Shown in pieces: positions 34,106-41,343 of a stretch of DNA of 64,000 bases. Source of the stretch: Verrucomicrobiota bacterium (lineage in GTDB: Bacteria > Verrucomicrobiota > Verrucomicrobiia > Opitutales > Opitutaceae); contig JACTNC010000051.1 in NCBI GenBank assembly GCA_014584295.1, forward strand, positions 62,001 to 126,000, in the 5' to 3' direction. A program made the translations under genes and the position numbers. The notes beneath the pieces were generated by a model, which saw nothing but the letters and a program-made list of their open reading frames with translations, had not been told where the DNA came from and searched no databases. Each line of letters begins with the position of its first letter. Position 1 is the first letter of the stretch.

Positions 34106-35022
34106 GTGCTGTCATCCAGGCCACCGAGTTGAGCTGCTTCTACGGTCTTGTTCTCGGATTGAACAACGTCACGTTCACGATCGGGCCTGGCATCACGGGG
34201 CTTGTCGGACCCAATGGCGCGGGCAAGAGCACGCTGATAAAGCTCGTGACGGGGCAGATACGGCCGTCGTCGGGCCGGCTGACGGTGTTTGGCGAGGAGC
34301 CATGGAACAATCCAGGTGTTCTTGGACGCATAGGCTACTGCCCCGAGCACGAGCACGTGCATCAGGATCTGAAGCCGGTCGACTGGCTTCGCTCGCTGGC
34401 TGCGCTCTCGGGCGTGCCGCGCGGGGAGACCTTGCAGCGAAGCGAACTCGCGCTCACGGCTGTCGGACTCTCCAGGGAACACTGGAAGAAGAGGATAGGC
34501 ACCTATTCGAAGGGCATGAGGCAGCGCGTGAAGCTCGCGCAGGCGCTCCTCCACCGGCCCGGGCTGGTGATTCTGGATGAACCGATGAACGGGTTGGATC
34601 CGATGGGTCGCCATGAGATCGGCGACATTCTCCGCGGTCTGCAGCGCAGCGGCGTGCACATCCTCATATCGAGTCACATCCTCGACGAGCTTGAATCCTT
34701 GTGCGGCAGTTTCCTGATGCTGAACTGGGGCCGGGCGGTGGCAGGAGGTACCCACCAGGAAATCCAGGCAAACGCGTCGCGCTGGCCCGAGCAGGTCGTC
34801 ATCCGAACAGACCGCCCCGATGACGTCGTGGAATGCCTGCGTTCGGCGGGACTGCTTCGTGGCTACTATCTCGAGGAGGATCGGGTGGTCGTCTGGGTCA
34901 GGCATGCGGAGCGCTTCTATGCGGAATGGACCACCTTGCTTGCGGGTTGCCCTGCGCGAATCTTTGAAGTGCAAAGCAGGGCCACGACGCTTTCTGGCCT
35001 GTTCGAAAAGGTGAACTCATGA
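34102..35022 (+). CDS. ABC transporter ATPase (ABC-2 type), second copy
   Basis: A 306-residue ATPase with Walker A GPNGAGKSTLIKLV, signature YSKGMRQRVKLAQA, Walker B LVILDEPMNGLDP and the H-loop SSHILDEL. It is similar in plan to the 32178 ATPase but clearly not a recent duplicate (the accessory domain differs). The ATG at 34102 overlaps the permease stop (ATGA) and is preferred over the further upstream open frame. Two ATPases and two permeases in one operon suggest either a heteromeric exporter or two related ones. Confidence 0.88.
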   Translation: MSAVIQATELSCFYGLVLGLNNVTFTIGPGITGLVGPNGAGKSTLIKLVTGQIRPSSGRLTVFGEEPWNNPGVLGRIGYCPEHEHVHQDLKPVDWLRSLAALSGVPRGETLQRSELALTAVGLSREHWKKRIGTYSKGMRQRVKLAQALLHRPGLVILDEPMNGLDPMGRHEIGDILRGLQRSGVHILISSHILDELESLCGSFLMLNWGRAVAGGTHQEIQANASRWPEQVVIRTDRPDDVVECLRSAGLLRGYYLEEDRVVVWVRHAERFYAEWTTLLAGCPARIFEVQSRATTLSGLFEKVNS

Positions 35023-35852
35023 GCGTTTCCGATCAGCCTCCGCCGATGCCTCCGAATCCGGCCTCAATCATCGCCGGCTTCACACCTCCTGCAGCGGGAG
35101 CGACACCTCTTGCGTCAGTCATTCCCGCCGTGTTGTCGCTCGAACTGAAAGCCTGGATGGGACCGAAGCTGTGGGTGAAGGTGGTATGTGGGGCGATTGG
35201 ATTGGTGATCCTGACGCGGCTGTCGCTTTCACGGTCCAATCCGGCTCAGTTCGAGCGCTGGATGCTGGATATCGTCGCGCTGAGGTTTGTGCCGCTGATG
35301 GGCCTCGCGGTGGGTGGCGGCATTCTGCGCAATGCGATCCGTTCGTATACGATCGAGTACCTGTGGACACGATCGGTGAAAAAGGTCCACCTCGTGATTG
35401 CTGCGTGGGTGGCGGCGGTGGTTGTTGTGACGCTGCTGACCATTCCGGGCACGCTGTTGGTGTACGCGACGGGAAGTTTTTCCGGCATCGATGGTGTCTG
35501 GCGAAATCTTCCGATGACATGCGCCGCGGAATTTGCGCTGATCGTGCCGGTCACGGCGATCGCCGTCACACTTGGCGTCTGGACGGGAAAGTATATGGTG
35601 GTCGGCCTGCTCTATGGTTTTGTTGTGGAGACGGGTATCAGCCGCATGCCGACCAACCTCAACCTGCTCGCCGTGACGCGCCATGTGGAGGTTCTCTTGA
35701 AACACGCGCGTCAGACACTGGAAGGCCCGGGACCGGTGGCCGTTCTGCAGTCGGTTGGCGCGCTGCTTGTGCTGACTTTTGCGGCGTTGTTGGTATCGTG
35801 CATCCTGTTTTCCTGCAAGCAGTACAGCATCGGTGCTGAGAAGGAAACCTGA
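35019..35852 (+). CDS. ABC-2 type permease, second copy
   Basis: A 277-residue membrane protein. A Pro-rich cytosolic N-terminus (residues 1-35) is followed by roughly six membrane spans (VKVVCGAIGLVILTRL, VPLMGLAVGGGILRNAI, LVIAAWVAAVVVVTLLTIPG, AAEFALIVPVTAIAVTLGVW, YMVVGLLYGFVVETG, and a last one at LLVLTFAALLVSCILF). It has the ABC-2 permease layout without a substrate signature. Its start overlaps the second ATPase stop by 4 bases. It is the last gene of the export operon. Confidence 0.72.
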   Translation: MSVSDQPPPMPPNPASIIAGFTPPAAGATPLASVIPAVLSLELKAWMGPKLWVKVVCGAIGLVILTRLSLSRSNPAQFERWMLDIVALRFVPLMGLAVGGGILRNAIRSYTIEYLWTRSVKKVHLVIAAWVAAVVVVTLLTIPGTLLVYATGSFSGIDGVWRNLPMTCAAEFALIVPVTAIAVTLGVWTGKYMVVGLLYGFVVETGISRMPTNLNLLAVTRHVEVLLKHARQTLEGPGPVAVLQSVGALLVLTFAALLVSCILFSCKQYSIGAEKET

Positions 35853-35929
35853 GTGACGACCGAGGAAAATGTGGCCGGTGTAACCTTTTCTCTTCGGTCT
35901 GGGTTAACAGGGCATACCAAAACTCTTCC

Positions 35930-37345
35930 ATGAAATACTTCACAAGCTTTCTGATGAGTGCGCTGGCGACAGGAACCCTGCTTACCGCCGCGCCATTCGA
36001 TCCCGCGCGCGTTTCTGCAGACACCAAGTGGCTTGCGCATGTGGATCTCGACGGACTGAAGGACTCAAAGGTCGGCAGCTTTATTATCGCGCGCATCAAG
36101 TCAGAGCTCGCGAAGAAGGAGCAGACGAAGCTCTCAATCGACTTCGATGGCATACTTCAGCAGATTCATTCGCTCACCGCCTATGGAACCTCGTTCGAAG
36201 ACAGTCCGGAGAACCATTCCGTGCTCCTGGTCCAGGCGGGACCCAAGGCGCAAAGCATCGTTGAAGGCTTCCTCGCGGGTCAGGAGCTCGCCAACGATGG
36301 CAAGGTTCCCTTCAAGACCGTAACCGGAAAGTCATTCCCGACCTACCTTTTCGGCAACGAGATCTACCTGACCTTTCCGCGCAAGGATCTCATCCTTATC
36401 AGCAGGCAGTTCGACCAGGTTGAGCGTGCCCTCTCCGTGATCGATGGCCGACTGGCGCCGATCAAGAGGAGTGATCCCCTGATCGCCTCAACGAACCCCG
36501 GCGGATTCTTTTTCATCGCCTCCGCGAACGGATTCAACCGGCTCAAGGAGATGCCCGCACAGGCGCGCCTCCTGCAAAAGGCGGCCGGGGTGCAGGTCGC
36601 CCTTGGCGAGACCGGCAGCAACCTCGCTGCGCGCGTCACATTGCTCACAACCGACTCCGAAGTCTCGACCAACATGACCAAGGTCGTCGAGGGCATGCTC
36701 GCGATGGCCTCCTTTGTGCAGATCCAGGACCAGAATCTGAGTCGGCTGACACAAAGCGTCACGGTCGATCAGTCGGATCGAGCCGTCTCGATCGGCCTGA
36801 CTTATCCTTCCGATGAGGTCGTCAAGCTCCTGACCACACTCGCCACGGAGCATCGGGCTTCAAATACGACCGCCCCTGCAGCTCCTGCCGCGCCCGAAGT
36901 CGCGGACTCGATCGGAGGCGCACAGCTCAAGGTAAACAATGTCGATGCACGAAGCGACAACGGGAATCTCGCCCGCAACGCGACCGATTCGAAGCCCGAG
37001 ACCTATTGGGCGGCAAAGGGGAGCATGCAATGGATTCGCTGTGAGCTGGAATCTCCGAGTCTCCTCCGCGAGGTGCGCATCGCGTGGAAGGATGGAGATA
37101 CAAGGAAGATCCGCTTTTCGATCCAGACATCGACCAACGGCTCGCAATGGAAAACCTTGGTGACGCGCACGAGCTCGGGAAGTAGTTCCGGACTCGAGAG
37201 CTACAATGTACCGGACACGGCCACCCAGTGGGTGCGCATCATGGTTCCGAGTGCGCCTGGTGACGGCGTCACGGCGATTTCAGACCTTCAGTTTTTTGGC
37301 GATGCCAATGTCGAATTGCCACCCGCACCGGTGGCGCTCCAATAA
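35930..37345 (+). CDS. Secreted protein with C-terminal discoidin (F5/8 type C) domain
   Basis: A 471-residue protein with a signal peptide (FLMSALATGTLLTAAP). The N-terminal 300 residues are uncharacterised, with repeated 'VDLDGLKDSKVGSFII', 'NHSVLLVQAG' and 'FPRKDLILISRQFDQVERAL' segments. A Pro/Ala linker (about 305-320) leads to a discoidin-like domain (about 330-460) recognised from NATDSKPETYWAAKG, WIRCELESPSLLREVRIAWK, FSIQTSTNGSQWKTL and the final 'WVRIMVPS'. Such domains bind carbohydrate or surfaces. It lies 77 bases after the ABC operon and 24 bases before the ECF sigma gene, so it may belong to either unit. Its function is unknown. Confidence 0.7.
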   Translation: MKYFTSFLMSALATGTLLTAAPFDPARVSADTKWLAHVDLDGLKDSKVGSFIIARIKSELAKKEQTKLSIDFDGILQQIHSLTAYGTSFEDSPENHSVLLVQAGPKAQSIVEGFLAGQELANDGKVPFKTVTGKSFPTYLFGNEIYLTFPRKDLILISRQFDQVERALSVIDGRLAPIKRSDPLIASTNPGGFFFIASANGFNRLKEMPAQARLLQKAAGVQVALGETGSNLAARVTLLTTDSEVSTNMTKVVEGMLAMASFVQIQDQNLSRLTQSVTVDQSDRAVSIGLTYPSDEVVKLLTTLATEHRASNTTAPAAPAAPEVADSIGGAQLKVNNVDARSDNGNLARNATDSKPETYWAAKGSMQWIRCELESPSLLREVRIAWKDGDTRKIRFSIQTSTNGSQWKTLVTRTSSGSSSGLESYNVPDTATQWVRIMVPSAPGDGVTAISDLQFFGDANVELPPAPVALQ

Positions 37346-37369
37346 GCGGTGTCGTTGATCCGTGACTCC

Positions 37370-37951
37370 ATGCCTGCAGCCCCCGAGACCGAGATCATGA
37401 TGCCTGACCGCCCCGCGTATGAGGCGACAAGCAGCGAGGCTCCCGATTTTGCCGGAGATCCGGAGGCATTTGCGCGGTTGGTCAGGGAGCATCAGGACAG
37501 ACTTTGCAACTTCCTTCGGCGCTACACGCGGAACCGGCAGGATGCGGAGGACCTTGCTCAGGACACCTTCGTCAAGGCCTACAAGAACCTGCATCGCTAC
37601 GAACACCGCACGAGTTTTGCCGCGTGGCTCTACACGATCGCGCGGCGCACGCTGTACAATCACCATCGTGACACCCGCAGGACCGAGGAGCTCGATTTCG
37701 ATGTCGCCTGCGATACTGCCACTCCATCCGCATCCGTGGAGCACGCGGAACAGAACGATTCGGTGTGGCAGTATGTCCGCCAGCTCAAGTCCCCGTACCA
37801 GGAAGTGGTCGTCCTCAAGTACCTTGAGGAGATGTCCATTGAAGAAATCGCAAAGGTGCTCAACCGCTCGCAGACCGGGGTGAAGATCCTCCTCTTTCGC
37901 GCCCGCAATCAACTCCGCAAACTTCATCCAGCTCCGCTGTCGCAGTCATGA
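37370..37951 (+). CDS. ECF-type RNA polymerase sigma factor
   Basis: A 193-residue sigma70-family ECF factor. Region 2 is FARLVREHQDRLCNFLRRYT, then RNRQDAEDLAQDTFVKAYKNL with the DAEDLxQ core and FAAWLYTIARRTLYNHHRD. Region 4 is LKSPYQEVVVLKYLEEMSIEEIAKVL and then TGVKILLFRARNQLRKL. The ATG at 37370 is preferred. Its stop overlaps the next gene, which encodes a one-helix membrane protein and is a likely anti-sigma factor. The regulon is unknown; the discoidin protein just upstream or the ABC operon are possible targets. Confidence 0.9.
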   Translation: MPAAPETEIMMPDRPAYEATSSEAPDFAGDPEAFARLVREHQDRLCNFLRRYTRNRQDAEDLAQDTFVKAYKNLHRYEHRTSFAAWLYTIARRTLYNHHRDTRRTEELDFDVACDTATPSASVEHAEQNDSVWQYVRQLKSPYQEVVVLKYLEEMSIEEIAKVLNRSQTGVKILLFRARNQLRKLHPAPLSQS

Positions 37952-38502
37952 AAACCTTTCTCCAAAAATTACTGATTCGTTGGTACCATGTGAGCGACAA
38001 ACCGCTGCCCGACTGGCTTGCGCGCGCCTGTGAGCGCACCCCCGAGCTCGCGCGGGAGCGGGATGTCGAAGGTGCCCTTTCCCAGCGCCTTCGCAGCGAT
38101 GTGCGCCCCGCGCAAAGCGGTGCGTCGCCCTACCTTGCCCAGCGCGTAGCGCGTGCGGTCAGGGAGATCCCCAAGGCCCGCAAATCGTCAAAGGGGTCCC
38201 TTCTTCCTCAGCTCACCTGGGTGGCTGCGGCCTGTGTCGTGGCATTGATTGTTGTACGCCTGGAGTTCCTGGGTGGCCGAAAGGGGGTGATTCCCGACAT
38301 GGAAACCCATCAGACAGCAGTCGTGTCGCCACAGTCATCCCTCCCAGCGCCGCAGGTCGCATCCCCTGCGGCTGGAATACCCGGCTGGGTCAATCCGCTC
38401 GATCAGGAAGTCGATGACGTGATCGCCGACGCCCGGGGGGCGCTGCAATTCCTCGCCACAAGCTTCCTGCCGACAGGCGCAAGACAAAATACCTCAGGCT
38501 GA
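37948..38502 (+). CDS. Putative anti-sigma factor (single-pass membrane protein)
   Basis: A 184-residue protein: a basic/acidic cytosolic N-terminus (about 85 residues), one transmembrane helix (LLPQLTWVAAACVVALIVVR, about 86-107) and a periplasmic Pro/Ser-rich tail ending near residue 184. The overall layout and the 4-base overlap with the ECF sigma gene fit a membrane anti-sigma factor. No zinc-type HxxxCxxC anti-sigma motif is present, so it would be a divergent class. It is followed by a terminator-like hairpin at 38643-38664. Confidence 0.6.
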   Translation: MKTFLQKLLIRWYHVSDKPLPDWLARACERTPELARERDVEGALSQRLRSDVRPAQSGASPYLAQRVARAVREIPKARKSSKGSLLPQLTWVAAACVVALIVVRLEFLGGRKGVIPDMETHQTAVVSPQSSLPAPQVASPAAGIPGWVNPLDQEVDDVIADARGALQFLATSFLPTGARQNTSG

Positions 38503-38642
38503 GATCGCAGTTTCCGAAAGATAGGGTGAGGGAACACCGGCGGATCATCAGCCCGTTGTTCGGATTTCCAAGTCCTCCAGAGAGAGCAAAGGTGTTAAAC
38601 ACCACAGAACATAGTCAAGAGACCGCCTTAAACAAAGTTGCT

Positions 38643-38664
38643 GCCCGCCGCTCTGGAAGCGGGC
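38643..38664. terminator. Bidirectional terminator-like hairpin
   Basis: GCCCGC (38643-38648) and GCGGGC (38659-38664) form a 6-bp GC stem with a 10-nt loop, with TTT after it on the plus strand. It lies between the convergent putative anti-sigma and sulfatase genes. A separate perfect dyad, GGTGTTAAACACC (38591-38603), lies nearby without an obvious partner gene. Confidence 0.45.
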
Positions 38665-38678
38665 TTTGCCGCGTCCGG

Positions 38679-40187
38679 CTAGAATTTGGCGGAGGCCATC
38701 GGCTTCAGCTTCCAATAGTCGTTGCTGACGTGGGCGGTGACGAAAAGTTCTGAGGCGCGTTTGACGATTTCGGGATGCTCGACGGCGACATCCTTGGATT
38801 CGCGGATGTCGTTCTTCAGATCATAGATATGGATTGGCGCATCCGGCGTCTTGAGCCGGATTGCCTTCCATCGTCCGCCGATCAGAAGCGCCTGGCTCAC
38901 GCCGCGCTCGTAGAATTCCCAATACAGGTAGTCATGATCGAGCTGTTTTCCCTTTCCGGTCAGGGTGGGAACAATGCTGATGCCGTCGCGTGGATCTGAA
39001 ACGGGGATGCCTGCGATCTCGGCCCAGGTGACGAGCAAATCACCGAAGTAGCCGACATGATCTGACACGGTGCCTGGTGCGATCTTTCCGGGCCAGCGTG
39101 CGATGAAGGGAACGCGGATTCCTCCGTCGGTGAGGCTGCGCTTGATGCCGCTCAGCGGACCGCTGACGTTGAAGAACTTTGTATCATAGTGGGGTCCGCC
39201 TTCCGTGTGGGCTCCGTTGTCGCTCGAGAAAATGACCAAGGTGTGATCATCAAGTCCGAGCTCCTTGAGGTGATTGAGGATGGCTCCGATGTCGCGGTCC
39301 ATGCGGGTGACCATCGCGGCGTGGTTGCGATTCGAGTCGGTCCAGGGTTCCGAGGCGTAGATGCCTTGATCGGGAACCTCATTGCCGTCGCCCAGGGCGG
39401 TCTTGCGTTCGCCGTTCGCGTGGGGAGTCACGAGGGCAAGGAACAGGAAGAAGGGCTGCTTCTGGTTGCGGGTGATGAAGTCGAGGGACTCCTGCGCGAA
39501 GACGTCGTCGATGTAGACCTTGCGCTCGACGGAGTAGCCCGTGCCCTCCGCCTTGCCGACCTTTATGAGATCATTGGGCAGGTCGACCCGCTGTCCGTTT
39601 CGCCAGACGTGATCCGGGTAGTGGTTGTGGGCGTGGCTTTGGTTGATGAATCCGAACTGATAGCTGAATCCCTGGCGCGACGGCTCGCCGGGGCTGCCGA
39701 GTTCGCCGAGGCCCCATTTGCCGATCAAACCGGTCGCGTAGCCGCCCTTTTGAAGAATGCTCGCGATCGTGATGTCGCTTGCCTGCAGCGTCTGCGCGTC
39801 ATAGTTGCCGAATCCCGCATTGCCGCGGACTCTCGTGTGCCCCAGGTGCTGGCCCGTCATGAGCACGCTTCGCGAGGGTGCGCACACCGTGCTGCCGGCG
39901 TAGAATTGGGTGAAGCGCATGCCCTCGGTCGCCATGCGATCGATGTTGGGCGTCTTGATCTTCGTTTGACCGTAACAACCAACCTCGCCGTAACCAAGAT
40001 CGTCGGCGAGGATGAAGATGATGTTCGGCTGCCGGGGCGCGGGGCGGGGGCCGGCGGCATGGGTGATTGTGGTTGATGAGAGAACCAAGGCTGCGGCAGT
40101 CACGACCGCGGGCAGACGCAAGGCATTCCTGTGTGCAAGCCCATGCAGGAGCTTCAAGACGAGGGAGGGCATGGCGATTTTCATCAT
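38679..40187 (-). CDS. Secreted arylsulfatase-type sulfatase
   Basis: A sulfatase of about 502 residues. A signal segment (AVVTAAALVLSSTTITHAA) is followed by the formylglycine sulfatase domain. NIIFILADDLGYGEVGCYG holds the metal Asp pair, STVCAPSRSVLMTG is the C-x-P-S-R activation motif whose Cys must become formylglycine, and HTRVRGN, FLALVTPHANG and FSSDNGAHTEGG complete the active site. It removes sulfate from an ester, perhaps a sulfated polysaccharide or mucin. No maturation enzyme is encoded in the window. The gene is downstream of the esterase and TonB receptor on the minus strand. The start is ambiguous among 40214, 40187 and 40184. Confidence 0.88.
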   Translation of the reverse strand: MMKIAMPSLVLKLLHGLAHRNALRLPAVVTAAALVLSSTTITHAAGPRPAPRQPNIIFILADDLGYGEVGCYGQTKIKTPNIDRMATEGMRFTQFYAGSTVCAPSRSVLMTGQHLGHTRVRGNAGFGNYDAQTLQASDITIASILQKGGYATGLIGKWGLGELGSPGEPSRQGFSYQFGFINQSHAHNHYPDHVWRNGQRVDLPNDLIKVGKAEGTGYSVERKVYIDDVFAQESLDFITRNQKQPFFLFLALVTPHANGERKTALGDGNEVPDQGIYASEPWTDSNRNHAAMVTRMDRDIGAILNHLKELGLDDHTLVIFSSDNGAHTEGGPHYDTKFFNVSGPLSGIKRSLTDGGIRVPFIARWPGKIAPGTVSDHVGYFGDLLVTWAEIAGIPVSDPRDGISIVPTLTGKGKQLDHDYLYWEFYERGVSQALLIGGRWKAIRLKTPDAPIHIYDLKNDIRESKDVAVEHPEIVKRASELFVTAHVSNDYWKLKPMASAKF

Positions 40188-40284
40188 GATGGAGGGCCAG
40201 CGTAGGCTTCCCAATGCCCGGTGTCGATTGCCGAGCCGGGTGAACTTGCTCGGCGTTAACCTGACCGACCCCCGCGATCAGCGG

Positions 40285-41205
40285 TCACTGAAATGCGGTG
40301 CGCAACGCATGGACCAGCGCGGGCGTGCGCGACTCTCCGTGGTCGCACTTTTCGAAAAGGAAAAACTCAGAGGGGATTCCGTGCGCCACCAGGTCCGCGG
40401 CGAGTTCGCGGGCGTTGTCCACCTGACGCCGGGCAACGATCAGCTCAGCGCGACTGGCTAGCCGGGGATCACTGGAGGGAGTCTGCTCGAGTGATCCCAC
40501 GGTGATGACGACGCGGGCCGAGGTGGAGGAGGCGCGGGAAGTTTTGAGCCACGAAGCTTTCTCCGTCAGAATGAAACGATGGTTCCACCAGATGGAGGGA
40601 CTCGCCGCGACGTAGCGTTGGAAAGCAGAGGGGCGGGTGAACAGGGTGTGAAGCACCAGGAGGCCGCCATAGGAGTGACCGAAGATCGTCTGCCGCGCGG
40701 GATCTATCGGGAAGGAAGCGGCGATGCGGGGTTTCAGTTCCTTTTCAATGAAGTCGAGAAAACGATCGGCACCGCCTTGGGGGTTGCCGGACAGGTCGCC
40801 CGTCGCGGAAAGATCCGGCGCCGGAGGCGTGTAGTCCTCGGCACGTGCGCGCAGGTCGATGGGCGCATCGCCGGGATAACCGATGCCGACCACGATGCCT
40901 GGCACGAGACCGCCTGGGTTGGTGCGATGTTCGGCGAGTTGGAGGAGCGTCGCGGCCACCGGGTAGGTGGCATTCCCGTCGAGAAGGTAGAGGACAGGAT
41001 AGCCGGCTGGCGGTGGCGGAGTTGACGGTACAAACACCCAGATGCGATAGGTGCGCCCGGTGGAAGAGGATACGATGTCCAGCCTCCGTGCCCGGATGCC
41101 CAGTGGAGCATCCGGCCAGGGAGCGGCTGAAGCATTTTTCGCGTCTGCCCGTACGCACGCTGCGGTGGCGAAGATCGCGAGAAGCAGCGAAAGGGAGGTT
41201 CGCAT
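40285..41205 (-). CDS. Secreted esterase of the IroE/Fes-like type
   Basis: A 306-residue alpha/beta-hydrolase of the esterase D/enterochelin-esterase family. It has a short signal peptide (LSLLLAIFATAACVRA). YPVLYLLDGNATYPVAATLL carries the 'vlYlLDG' start of the domain, IFGHSYGGLLVLHTLF is the nucleophile elbow (G-H-S-Y-G), and ASPSIWWN is the family-specific segment. A late His in KCDHGES completes the triad. IroE-like relatives hydrolyse ferric siderophores in the periplasm, which fits the siderophore-type TonB receptor encoded just upstream (138 bases apart). The exact ester substrate is unknown. Confidence 0.82.
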   Translation of the reverse strand: MRTSLSLLLAIFATAACVRADAKNASAAPWPDAPLGIRARRLDIVSSSTGRTYRIWVFVPSTPPPPAGYPVLYLLDGNATYPVAATLLQLAEHRTNPGGLVPGIVVGIGYPGDAPIDLRARAEDYTPPAPDLSATGDLSGNPQGGADRFLDFIEKELKPRIAASFPIDPARQTIFGHSYGGLLVLHTLFTRPSAFQRYVAASPSIWWNHRFILTEKASWLKTSRASSTSARVVITVGSLEQTPSSDPRLASRAELIVARRQVDNARELAADLVAHGIPSEFFLFEKCDHGESRTPALVHALRTAFQ

Positions 41206-41343
41206 GGCGGGTGACGTCGGATTGAGGTGTCGTTGAAAACGGATGCAGGATCGTCGCTCGTCGTCATGCCGGGCGACGGTCAGCGGAGCAAGCCGACCTT
41301 GTGCTGCTGACCGCCGCAGGATGGGCAGTTTTGAGACGGGTGT

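Noticed and set aside
35856..35907. A possible long hairpin (GACCGAGGAAAA with TTTTCTCTTCGGTC) after the last ABC permease gene
   Set aside because: The arms pair only with a 2-base bulge, the loop is long and no T-run follows, so neither terminator nor attenuator can be supported.
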